DNA of 64,000 nucleotides from Ignavibacteria bacterium (GTDB lineage Bacteria > Bacteroidota > Ignavibacteria > Tepidaquicellales > Tepidaquicellaceae), in the NCBI GenBank assembly GCA_016709315.1, contig JADJMZ010000006.1, positions 372,001-436,000 on the forward strand. The letters are read 5' to 3'. Numbering within the stretch: position 1 is the stretch's first letter; every line of letters begins with the position of its first letter. This document shows, one piece after another, positions 26,607 through 33,945 of this stretch. The notes under the pieces were generated by a model, which worked only from the letters and a program-made list of their open reading frames with translations, did no database searches and was not told the DNA's origin. The position numbers were made by a program, and so were the translations under genes.

Positions 26607-28008
26607 ATGAAAAAGATCACTAAACTTATTCTGTTAGTAACATTACTTTTTTCTGCAGGAAAAGCATATTCACAGCTTGCTGATTACAACACGCATTTAC
26701 TGAAACATTTAAATCCCAGACCGACAAATAATCAGTACAAGTATTCTGCATGCTGGGGTTATACTGCTCCGAACGGAAGAGAGTATGCTATCATAGGATG
26801 TCAGCCGGGAACATCTTTTATTGATATCACAGATTCTTCAAACATTCATGAAGTCGGATTTCTTGCAGGCAGTTTGTCGGAATGGAGAGAGATGAAGGTT
26901 TATTCACACTATGCTTATATAGTGTCCGAAGCAAGTAACAGCGGAGTTCAGATAGTTGATCTGCAATACTTGCCTGATTCAATTCATTATGTAAAAAAAT
27001 TCGTTGCAGCCGGTCATTCATCCACACATTCAATATCACAATCCGGTCCTTATCTTTATCTCAACGGTCCTAACAGCAGTTTTGTGGGAAGCGGCGGTAT
27101 TGCAATATTAGATCTGTCTGCAGATCCTGAAACACCGGTATTAAAAGGAAAATGGACATCGCAGTATGTTCATGACTGCAGAGTATTAAATGATACAATC
27201 TGGGCTTCCAATATTTATACAGGCAAGACCTCGATAATTGATGCAAGGAACAAGAGTACTCTGACAACGATCAGAACCTGGAATTCATATCCGCAGTCGA
27301 CAATCTCCACACAACAGCGCCATTACGACTGACAGAAAGTATATACTTACCACAAATGAAATGGACAATCCTGTCGGTAAATTATTTATCTATAATATAC
27401 AGGATCTGAACAACATAACTTATGTCAGAGACTGGGCGCCGACAAATCTGACAACTACTATTGTTCACAATGTAGAGATTTACGGAAATTATGCCGTGAT
27501 CGCTCATTATACTTCAGGGATAAGGATTGTTGACATATCAAATCCGTTATTGCCTGTTGAGGTCGCATGGTACGATACATATAAAAGAGATAACTCAACT
27601 GATTATCTCGGATGCTGGGGAGTGTTTATGTTCCCTTCCGGAAAGATAATAGGATCTGATACAGATTCAGGTTTGTATGTAATAAAAACCAACTTTACCA
27701 TGACCGGAACAGGGAATAACCTGAATGCTTCAATACCGTCTGATTACAATCTTTCGCAGAATTATCCAAACCCGTTTAATCCGAATACAAACATTAATTT
27801 TTCTATTCCGAAGAATTCTTTAGTGAATTTAGACGTGTTTAATTCTGCGGGACAGAAAATTGCAAATCTGATTAATGACAGAAGAGATGCCGGAAATTAT
27901 GAAATTTCATTTGACGGAAGCAGATACGGCTTAAGCAGCGGTACATATTTTTACAGACTGCAGTCGGAAGGATTTTCTGAAACAAAGAGGATGATACTTT
28001 TAAAGTAA
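26607..28008 (+). pseudogene. Choice-of-anchor B family protein, paralogue 3, broken by a frameshift
   Basis: The first part (26607-27332, 241 aa) has signal peptide and the same motifs as its neighbours (SACWGYTAPNGREYAIIGCQ, WREMKVYSHYAYIVSEASNS). It stops after WNSYPQSTISTQQRHYD. The second part (27361-28008, 215 aa) resumes with the remaining blades (NNITYVRDWAPTNLTTTIVH) and the T9SS domain (LSQNYPNPFNPNTNINFSI, TKRMILLK). The break is at TCCACACAACAG near 27307-27320. Paralogue 1 has TCCACACACAAC there, so two bases of a CA run seem to be missing. Reinserting CA would give STHNSAITTDRKYILTTNEMD and join both parts. Contingency slippage, recent decay and consensus error are all possible. 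Confidence 0.88.
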
Positions 28009-28048
28009 TTTTTTAAATCAGACTGATATTTTCGGAAGAGACAGAATT

Positions 28049-28230
28049 TTGTCATTCCCGCCTGCCTTGCCCTCTTTCAGCGAGGTAAACCGCGAAGCAG
28101 GAATCCTCCAGAATGTCCGAAAAAGTAATTTTGCCTCGAAGACTCAAAGACTCAAAGTAAAAAACTATAAAAAACAACTTCTTAGAGCCTTTGAGTCTTG
28201 GAGGCAAATCAAATATTTTTGTTTTCGGAC
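28049..28230. repeat. Hairpin repeats: GTCATTCCCGCC element and GACTCAAAG hairpin
   Basis: 28049-28105 is related to the GTCATCCCCGC elements at 30292 and 52930. 28115-28230 is a long hairpin: outer arms GTCCGAAAA/TTTTCGGAC and inner arms CCTCGAAGACTCAAAGACTC / CTTTGAGTCTTGGAGG. Related hairpins are at 38597-38673 and 55423-55530. Confidence 0.7.
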
Positions 28231-28297
28231 AGTCTGCTCCTGATGGGGGCACCCTTTGGTTCATCCATTCAAATAGTGACTCAGACTCCGATAGAAA

Positions 28298-29623
28298 TTA
28301 TTTTACAATCATAAATTTCTTTGTAATGGAAATATTTCCCGATGTCATTTTATAAAAGTAAATACCTGAATTCAAAACCGAAGCTGCATTAAAATTAACA
28401 GAATAATTTCCTGCATTCCTGAACTCATTAACAAGTGTTGAAACTTCTTTTCCTGTCAGATCATAAATCTTTATTGTCACTTCTCCGGATACCGGAACTG
28501 AAAAATCTATTGTAGTCGAAGGATTGAACGGGTTAGGATAATTCTGTCCGAGTTTATATTCAGAAGGTAACTCAGAGTTTATCTGTGTTATACCGATTGA
28601 ATTTCCATATCTGAGAAATACACCTCCTGCTCCTCCGGCAAATCCCAGTGTGGGATTTATAAACTGCATAAGTCTGATTGATGAAGACGCCTGCGGCGGG
28701 ACAATCTCCTGTGTCCAGGTAGTTCCGTAATCAGATGTTTTGAAACACTTATTTGAATTTGTATAAAGCATAATGAAGATGAGGTTCGATCCGTCTTTTA
28801 ATCCGCACATATTGAAAGGAATAAAATTTGAAACTCCCGGAGGATTGGGAACTGTTACCCAGGTATTCCCGCCGTCTGTAGTTTTTCTTACAGTGCTTCC
28901 TGTTCCATTGCTGGCAGTCATTCCATTATTATTATCTGTAAATGCAATTGAGGAAAAATATAAACCGGTAGAATTCCCGGTGCCGTTCAAAACAGTGTTT
29001 GTCCAACCGCCGCCTGTAAATCCGTTTACCGTTTTGAATGATCTGTTGGAAGTTATGTTAGCAGTAAAATTACCGGTAGAGATCCAGTACCTTCCTGTAT
29101 CAGTCCAGTCCCAGGCATTTAATAATCCGGCTTCATTTGCAAGAGCAAGCGGAGCATTCGGAGAAAGCAGCCAGTTCGTGCCGCCGTTAGTCGTAAATCT
29201 CCATTGATGCGGAAGCCCTGTCCCGGCAGGATCGCCGTAATATATTCCGTAACTTTGATTAAACATTTTTATTCCGTCAGCAAAACTTCCCGTAAGAGAG
29301 AACTGCAGTGTCCAGTTGTATCCTCCGTTTGAAGTTTTGTAAATACTTCCGCTTTCCGTACCGATCCAGCAATACGATGTATCCAGTGCAGAGATACTTG
29401 TAATATTACCTGCAGGCAGTCCGAAATTTCTTGCGTCCCAGTTCACGCCGCCGTTGGTTGATCTTAATACTACGCGGTTATCACTGCACACCCAGATCAG
29501 ATTCTGATTGATAATTGACATGCTGTATATTTCACCCGAACCCGGAATTGTGCTTACGTAAGACCACTGGCTATATGAAACTGCAGCGTTTAAAAGAAAG
29601 AAATAAAGAAAAACTTTTTTCAT
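28298..29623 (-). CDS. T9SS-secreted BNR/Ycf48-like beta-propeller protein
   Basis: 441 residues. Signal peptide MKKVFLYFFLLNAAVSYS. Repeated blades with an S/T-x-D-x-G-x-x-W-like pattern are visible (VVLRSTNGGVNWDARNFG, SIYKTSNGGYNWTLQF, RFTTNGGTNWLLSP, TVRKTTDGGNTWVTVP, CFKTSDYGTTWTQEIV), as in Ycf48/BNR propellers. The C-terminal T9SS domain is typical (LGQNYPNPFNPSTTIDFSV ... GIYFYKMTSG ... TKKFMIVK). It is on the opposite strand to the choice-of-anchor paralogues, converging on them. A surface-exposed binding role is likely; sialidase activity is not indicated. Confidence 0.87.
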   Translation of the reverse strand: MKKVFLYFFLLNAAVSYSQWSYVSTIPGSGEIYSMSIINQNLIWVCSDNRVVLRSTNGGVNWDARNFGLPAGNITSISALDTSYCWIGTESGSIYKTSNGGYNWTLQFSLTGSFADGIKMFNQSYGIYYGDPAGTGLPHQWRFTTNGGTNWLLSPNAPLALANEAGLLNAWDWTDTGRYWISTGNFTANITSNRSFKTVNGFTGGGWTNTVLNGTGNSTGLYFSSIAFTDNNNGMTASNGTGSTVRKTTDGGNTWVTVPNPPGVSNFIPFNMCGLKDGSNLIFIMLYTNSNKCFKTSDYGTTWTQEIVPPQASSSIRLMQFINPTLGFAGGAGGVFLRYGNSIGITQINSELPSEYKLGQNYPNPFNPSTTIDFSVPVSGEVTIKIYDLTGKEVSTLVNEFRNAGNYSVNFNAASVLNSGIYFYKMTSGNISITKKFMIVK

Positions 29624-29897
29624 ACTTTGTCTCCTTTGAAATATTGTTAAATTTAAAATTAATTTTTGTTAACATACTCTGCTTTGTATTTAAAATCAAG
29701 ATTTTAAATAAATATTTGCTGAATATTATGGTTCGTTGTTTTCATCCAACTTAAAAAAATTAAATTAAGTATATATTTGAACTGAAAAAGTTTGAAGTGC
29801 AATTACAGGTTTGTGATGTCAGATATTTATTATAAAATGAATTCCAAACAATGTTTTTCTAAGCCATGCTTTATAAACAAATTTTTATTTATATATT

Positions 29898-30188
29898 TTA
29901 TGCTGCATATTGCTTGATTGCATTCAATAATTTCTTTTTAAGGTTTCCTTCTTCTTCAATATCATAGTCATCCTGAAGTCCGAGCCAGAACTTTGCGCTG
30001 TTCCCGAAATATTTTGAAAGTCTTAAAGCTGTATCGGCTGTTATTCGTCTGCTTCCATTAAGTATTTTAGAAATTCGTGACTGAGGAATACAAATGCCTG
30101 CAGATAGTTTATAAGCACTGATGCCTAATGGTATAAGAAATTCTTTCAAAAGAATTTCACCCGGGTGTATGTTCTTTAATTTATTCAA
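29898..30188 (-). CDS. higA: HigA-type antitoxin (XRE helix-turn-helix), apparently orphan
   Basis: 96 residues. IHPGEILLKEFLIPLGISAY then KLSAGICIPQSRISKILNGS then RRITADTALRLSKYFGNSAKFWL is the classic HigA/VapI HTH. It normally neutralises the RelE-like RNase HigB and represses its own operon. HigB normally lies immediately upstream. Here the upstream DNA (30189-30290) shows no HigB-like frame and then a GTCATCCCCGC repeat, so the toxin seems to be lost. It may survive as a stand-alone regulator. The C-terminus (EEGNLKKKLLNAIKQYAA) is ordinary. Confidence 0.88.
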   Translation of the reverse strand: MNKLKNIHPGEILLKEFLIPLGISAYKLSAGICIPQSRISKILNGSRRITADTALRLSKYFGNSAKFWLGLQDDYDIEEEGNLKKKLLNAIKQYAA

Positions 30189-30291
30189 TAGAGATATTTT
30201 AATACAATTCCAATATTCCTGATTCTTTATCAGAAAGAAAATCTATTATTACATTTAATTTATTATTAGAGGCTTCTGAAGAACCCTTACT

Positions 30292-30391
30292 GTCATCCCC
30301 GCATGCTTTTAGCGGGGATCCAATCACAATGAGTTTGAATTAGAATAAAGCTTTATTGAATGGATTCCCGCCAGGAGCAAGCGGGAATGAC
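30292..30391. repeat. GTCATCCCCGC inverted-repeat element
   Basis: Ends GTCATCCCCGC and GCGGGAATGAC are inverted and the inner part AGCGGGGATCCAATCA resembles the element at 52930-52980 in reverse. Typical dispersed palindrome of this genome; it sits between orphan higA and the DUF5615 remnant. Confidence 0.65.
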
Positions 30392-30407
30392 AAACCGTGT
30401 TAGTTTT

Positions 30408-30685
30408 TCAGAAGTCTCTATTAAGTAATTCAGCGATTTTTTCCGTAGATATATTTCCGGTTCTGTGCCAGATTATTTTAGGAGGGAATCCTTTTAACAG
30501 CTTCCACTCATAAAAATCTTCATCAAAAGTAACAATTGTAAAATCATTTGCTTTTGCATATTTCCAGATGTCAGAATCTTTTAACGGATAAGGGTTTATT
30601 CTTTTACAATGAATACTGTTTTCAAATTGTTTGTCTAATTTTTTAGTATTCTGTGAGATATGTTCTCATCAAACAAAAATTTCAT
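30408..30685 (-). pseudogene. DUF5615 PIN-like toxin, frameshifted
   Basis: The ATG at 30685 starts MKFLFDENISHRILKN, the usual DUF5615 N-terminus, then a stop. One base further along, the frame continues KLDKQFENSIHCKRIN, then DSDIWKYAKANDFTIVTFDE and ends LLNRDF at 30408. The join is at a run of six A residues (complement of TTTTTT near 30638-30644). One extra A restores a ~92-residue protein. DUF5615 proteins are PIN-like presumed RNases, usually paired with a DUF433 antitoxin. The tail of such an antitoxin overlaps the ATG here. Confidence 0.8.
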
Positions 30686-30743
30686 ATTGCTATCTTTGCT
30701 TTTCTTTCTTTATCAGCAGAGTATGCAAGACATGCAAGTATTT
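30684..30743 (-). pseudogene. DUF433 antitoxin, C-terminal remnant
   Basis: Read on the minus strand, this encodes ILACLAYSADKERKAKIAI and a stop that overlaps the DUF5615 start as ATGA. This is the expected end of DUF433 (a typical ACLAYAADRER-like tail). Upstream the reading frame runs into the 95-bp repeat at 30749, so the N-terminal ~60 residues are gone. Confidence 0.65.
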
Positions 30744-30748
30744 TTTTT

Positions 30749-31050
30749 CCCCCGGTGGAGTCTCGTGATCTTTCGGACTCCGCCGCTTACTTGTGAATAC
30801 GTCAGAGTACCGGGAATACATCGGAGACTCTGAAGAGGGAGGAACTCTATTTCAACCTACATCTGATTATTTACCTTGCGAAGCAGAAATTGCGGATCGT
30901 TAAGCGGGAGTCTCGTGAACTTCACGACTCAGTTGTATTATAAAATAATTTTTTCCCCCGGCGGAGTCTCGTGATCTTTCGGACTCCGCCGCTTACTTGT
31001 GAATACGTCATAGTCCCGGGAATACACCGGAGACTCTGACGAGGGAGGAA
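30749..31050. repeat. 95-bp direct repeats with GGAGTCTCGTGATC palindromes
   Basis: Two direct copies (about 30749-30843 and 30955-31050) share CCCCCGG(T/C)GGAGTCTCGTG then ATCTTTCGGACTCCGCCGC then TTACTTGTGAATACGTCA and a CGGAGACTCTGA end. Each contains inverted GGAGTC/GACTCC. The DNA to 31260 has further GAGTC/GACTC motifs (CAGAGTCACGTG, TGACTCTGA). GC content is clearly above the surroundings. It sits at the broken end of the DUF433 gene. Confidence 0.75.
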
Positions 31051-31265
31051 TAAGGGCGGGCAAGCCGGACTCCGCCGATTGCACATTGTAACATCTGAGT
31101 CCCGGAAAGAAACCGGAGACATCATAACTAAGGACAAAACATCTTTTGTTCTCGCAGAGTCACGTGCTCAAACTAACTCTTCGGGGGATTAGCTCGATTT
31201 ATTTGCAGAGTCCTTTGAAGATCACAAGTGACTCTGATAAAACAGCAGCTGATTAAGTAAGAACT

Positions 31266-31607
31266 TTAGATTTTGATTTCCAGATGGTTAATTAAATTCT
31301 TTATAAGGCGGGTATAAATCTCAGAACTGATATATCCTATTGTTCCTTCTATTACTTTTTCTCCTATGACAGCCAGAAATCCCAGCCTGATCAAACTTGT
31401 CATAACTAATCCGGTTTCTTTAAAATATTTGTCATCTTCATTTAACAATACATCAAACTGGTCAACTTTATTCTGCAATTTAGAAGCTATTCCACAAACC
31501 AGCCAGTCACCAAACGGAGGCATTCTTTTTAAAAGAAGAACAGGTCTGAATTTTAATTTTCCATCAGACTGATTAAGCGCAGCTTTGACAATATCTCCTT
31601 CTTTCAT
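31266..31607 (-). CDS. PemK/MazF-like toxin
   Basis: 113 residues. MKEGDIVKAALNQSDGKLKF then RPVLLLKRMPPFGDWLVC resembles the N-terminus of PemK/MazF endoribonucleases (G-D-I-V ... K-x-R-P-V/A-L-L). A later region (TGLVMTSLIRLGFLAVIGEK) fits the T-S-x-I-R-x-x-x-L part. In this family the enzyme cuts mRNA at short motifs. The start overlaps the stop of the preceding small gene by 4 bp (ATGA), the typical antitoxin-toxin layout. The frame is intact, unlike most neighbours. Confidence 0.82.
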   Translation of the reverse strand: MKEGDIVKAALNQSDGKLKFRPVLLLKRMPPFGDWLVCGIASKLQNKVDQFDVLLNEDDKYFKETGLVMTSLIRLGFLAVIGEKVIEGTIGYISSEIYTRLIKNLINHLEIKI

Positions 31608-31852
31608 GGTTTATACTTTTCGTTAGGTTCCTTTATCTTTACATTAGTATAGTCAGGTTCATCTTTATTATAAAAAGTTTCAAGATTCCTTAATGAAAAA
31701 TCACTCCATTCATTTAACTGGTTATCACTTTCACTTGTGTCGTTTTCAATAGGGAATAATATTAATTCAAACATTTCTGATTTGAACTCTTCAGGTAAGT
31801 CAATTATTAATTTATTCCCGGTTCTCTTTATTTTTTGTCTGATAGCATCCAT
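31604..31852 (-). CDS. Antitoxin partner of the PemK-like toxin
   Basis: 82 residues. MDAIRQKIKRTGNKLIIDLP then EEFKSEMFELILFPIENDTS looks like an AbrB/DUF2281-type beta N-terminus that binds DNA. It is followed by an acidic and aromatic tail (NEWSDFSLRNLETFYNKDEP) that would wrap the toxin. It overlaps the toxin start by 4 bp, which is the main evidence for the pairing. The specific antitoxin family is not certain. Confidence 0.75.
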   Translation of the reverse strand: MDAIRQKIKRTGNKLIIDLPEEFKSEMFELILFPIENDTSESDNQLNEWSDFSLRNLETFYNKDEPDYTNVKIKEPNEKYKP

Positions 31853-31882
31853 AATGTATTTTATTTAAACTACACTTTTCTA

Positions 31883-32080
31883 TTAAAATGTATTCTGATA
31901 CTTTAACCATTTCCCTAATTTTTCTCTGACCTCTTCGCCTGAAAAAACATTTCCTTCATTAACATCTTTTATTCCATGTTCGATTTTATCAAGTAATATT
32001 AATTTTTCTATAACAAGTTCAATTTCGGGGTTATCCGGCAAGTTTTGAATAGTTTTTTGAATTTTTTCTTATGTTATCAT
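31883..32080 (-). pseudogene. Small antitoxin-like gene with an early stop
   Basis: From the ATG at 32080 the frame reads MIT, stop, then EKIQKTIQNLPDNPEIELVI and EKLILLDKIEHGIKDVNEGN then VFSGEEVREKLGKWLKYQNTF to a stop at 31883. The part E-x-G-x-x-x-x-G-E-E-V-R-E-K-L-G-K-W-L resembles antitoxins of ParE-type pairs. Codon 4 is TAA. The frame is otherwise open, so it is a nonsense mutation or a consensus error, or translation begins at another codon downstream. No adjacent ParE frame was found. Confidence 0.55.
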
Positions 32081-32169
32081 TATTATAATTATAATTTATT
32101 ATAGCAAATCTAATTAAAATTAAATGGCATATCAATACTCAATTTGAAGTGAGAGAGTATTTACCACTA

Positions 32170-32443
32170 TAACACGGTTACATAAAAATACTATTGCTAA
32201 ATGGAAAAATAATTCGCAAATTGACATCAAAGAAAGTAAGGAATTGCTTAAAACAGCAGAGAAAATAAGTATGCTGAATATTAGTTCCGAACATTGTATT
32301 CATGTAGCATGTTCCGTTAATGCTTCCTGCGATTATTTCATATCCACTGATAATGTTTTAATAAAAAACTTAAAAATTACAAATTAATAAAATCAGTTAA
32401 TCCGTTTGATTTTATATTAAAAGAAGGTTACTCAAATGACTGA
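32170..32443 (+). pseudogene. PIN-domain toxin remnant
   Basis: The frame read from 32190 gives TIAKWKNNSQIDIKESKELL, then ISSEHCIHVACSVNASCDYF, then ISTDNVLIKNL before a stop. A shifted frame continues KSVNPFDFILKEGYSND to a TGA at 32443. This is the C-terminal half of a PIN RNase (D/E-x-x-H-x-A-C ... DYFIT-TD-x-x-L). The N-terminal part with the first catalytic Asp was not found. The last codons overlap the ATG of the following small gene by 8 bp, the layout of a toxin/partner pair. Confidence 0.7.
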
Positions 32444-32645
32444 CACTGAAATTATGAAAAAAGGATATAATATATTGATAAAGGAAATGGGGCTGACTGA
32501 CGCGGAAAAATTTATTTCTTTAGTTATCAGTGATCCGGGTGATTATACTAAATGGAGAAAAAATCTTTTCAGTGATAAGAGCGTAAGTGAAATGAGTTTT
32601 GATGCGATGAATCACAGAGCGAAAGGAACAGATCCACAAAAGTAA
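32436..32645 (+). CDS. Small protein paired with the PIN-domain remnant
   Basis: 69 residues: MTDTEIMKKGYNILIKEMGL then TDAEKFISLVISDPGDYTKW then RKNLFSDKSVSEMSFDAMNH. I recognise this as a small protein often encoded beside PIN-domain genes, presumed antitoxin, but the name is not certain. It overlaps the PIN frame by 8 bp. Because the toxin is broken, it may be a surviving orphan antitoxin. Confidence 0.7.
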   Translation: MTDTEIMKKGYNILIKEMGLTDAEKFISLVISDPGDYTKWRKNLFSDKSVSEMSFDAMNHRAKGTDPQK

Positions 32646-32689
32646 TCATGTGCTGCTGAACATTATTTAAAATGAATTTCAGATCTCCT

Positions 32690-32940
32690 TTAGCATCACA
32701 CCATAAATCCTGACTATATTTTTATAAAATATATCAGGCTAAACTGATGATATTTTTCTGTTAATGAAACATCATTTGAAAATTTGCAGTCAAAATACTT
32801 TTCCAAATTGTTTAAATATATTTCTTTAAAACATTGAAATCTTCCTCATTGATAAAATCCCAGGAATTAACCTCAACAAATACTTCGCCTCTGTTAAAGT
32901 AAAATTCGCAGTCAGAATATTTATTATATTAATGAGAAAT
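32690..32940. other. Degenerate region, only fragments of coding sense
   Basis: The minus strand holds short stretches without stops (KYSDCEFYFNRGEVFVEVNS then WDFINEEDFNVLKKYI, stop) that look protein-like but match nothing I recognise. They are probably remains of another accessory gene. Confidence 0.35.
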
Positions 32941-33162
32941 CTAGGTTTTTACCGATTCTCTTATTTTTTTAAAGAATGCCAACCACGCTCCTTCTTGCCA
33001 CATCCAATTTTCAAAATTTCTTAATTCTTCTTTTGGAATTTTTTTTCTATTTGCAAAAATGCGAAGTGCTTCTTTTCTATCAGTAGCTTTAACTTCTTCT
33101 ATGTTGTAATCCTCTATCGGACCATAACCTATTTTTTATTCTATTTCAAATGTTTTTTTCAT
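32941..33162 (-). pseudogene. Small unidentified gene with an in-frame stop at codon 9
   Basis: ATG at 33162 gives MKKTFEIE, stop TAA, then in the same frame KIGYGPIEDYNIEEVKATDR, KEALRIFANRKKIPKEELRN, FENWMWQEGAWLAFFKKIRE and ends at 32941. Without the stop it would be a 73-residue protein with an N-terminal strand and a helical body. A TAT or TAC to TAA change is the simplest explanation. It lies directly 3' of the TdeIII-like remnant, so it may belong to that module. Family not recognised. Confidence 0.5.
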
Positions 33163-33274
33163 TGCTAATATTTTTTAAAAATTAATTTCTTTCAGGATGC
33201 CAACTGATTAATATTTGATGTAGTATATATTTTTCCAATTCCAACAATAAATATTAAATAAATATTTTCTAAAA

Positions 33275-33752
33275 TTACTTATTGAACTTCAGAAAATGCT
33301 TGTCTATCTCCGGTCTTAACTCAATCCCGGCTTGTTCAAAACAATCAAGTAAATCTTTATATGTATCTTCACCTGCTAAGAAGTTCCAAAATTCTTCAGC
33401 AACTTTTACTTCTTTTAAATCCAACATTCCTTTCATTGTCCAGCGTTTGTACGGATTTGGCTCATAGATTGTATGGAATAGAAATAAGTGTATTTACTTT
33501 TGCTTTTGGATATTGATAAAAATATACTGCTAACCATTCGAGCATATTTCTTTTGTATGAAATAAAATCTCCTTTATTAGGTTTTACAGTTTTCAAATCA
33601 AACATGAACACTTCATCTGACTTCGAAATAAGAAATAAATCAACTTTTACTGACTTAAGTTCTTTTCTTTTCCCTTCTGAGCAACTTTCCTAATCCTTTC
33701 TGTTTCATCTTTTTGTTTACATCAACGCCTACAGATAAGTCATGGTTAATGC
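33275..33752 (-). pseudogene. TdeIII-like type II restriction endonuclease remnant
   Basis: Minus-strand fragments in different frames join into one protein: GVDVNKK, then DETERIRKVAQKG, then RKELKSVKVDLFLISKSDEV, FMFDLKTVKPNKGDFISYKR, NMLEWLAVYFYQYPKAKVNT, then (next frame) PYKRWTMKGMLDLKEVKVAE, EFWNFLAGEDTYKDLLDCFE and ending KFNK. VDLFL...DLKT is a PD-(D/E)XK core and the NPYKRW...GMLDL...EEFWNFLAG stretch matches the TdeIII family. At least three shifts are needed and no N-terminus was found. It sits beside a DNA methyltransferase, so it was probably the cutting half of that system. Confidence 0.78.
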
Positions 33753-33754
33753 CA

Positions 33755-33943
33755 TTACTTAACAATGTTTAGTATAATAGCATTTTGAATTGATCCATAC
33801 CAATCAACATGATCTCCAATTTTATTTTCTAGTAAATTGAGTTCACTTTCTGTTAAATCTCTATCAATTTCTTCGTTTGCAACATTTTGTAAATCCTCAA
33901 TTGTAAGTTGATAGATTACTTTGTCAACATTAATTTTTTCCAT
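33755..33943 (-). CDS. Small protein between the restriction remnant and the methyltransferase
   Basis: 62 residues: MEKINVDKVIYQLTIEDLQN then VANEEIDRDLTESELNLLEN then KIGDHVDWYGSIQNAIILNIVK. It is acidic and helical, with an 'E-I-x-R-x-L-T-x-x-E' helix and a D-W-Y turn. I recall small acidic proteins of this pattern next to nucleases and methyltransferases in Bacteroidota, without known function. It begins 2 bp after the methyltransferase stop, so it is on the same transcript. The frame is intact. Confidence 0.65.
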   Translation of the reverse strand: MEKINVDKVIYQLTIEDLQNVANEEIDRDLTESELNLLENKIGDHVDWYGSIQNAIILNIVK

Positions 33944-33945
33944 AA

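Noticed and set aside
28049..28264. Short frames on both strands in the hairpin region
   Set aside because: They translate the palindromic repeats and show no protein features.
30922..31137. Minus-strand 71-residue frame in the GGAGTC repeats
   Set aside because: Composition follows the repeat, with no recognisable domain and no conserved start.
31883..33162. Stop-codon reassignment (TAA read as an amino acid), since two small genes contain one in-frame TAA each
   Set aside because: Intact neighbours and housekeeping genes end at TAA and have none inside; the region is clearly decaying.
33282..33467. Plus-strand 61-residue frame
   Set aside because: It is antisense to the TdeIII-like nuclease remnant.
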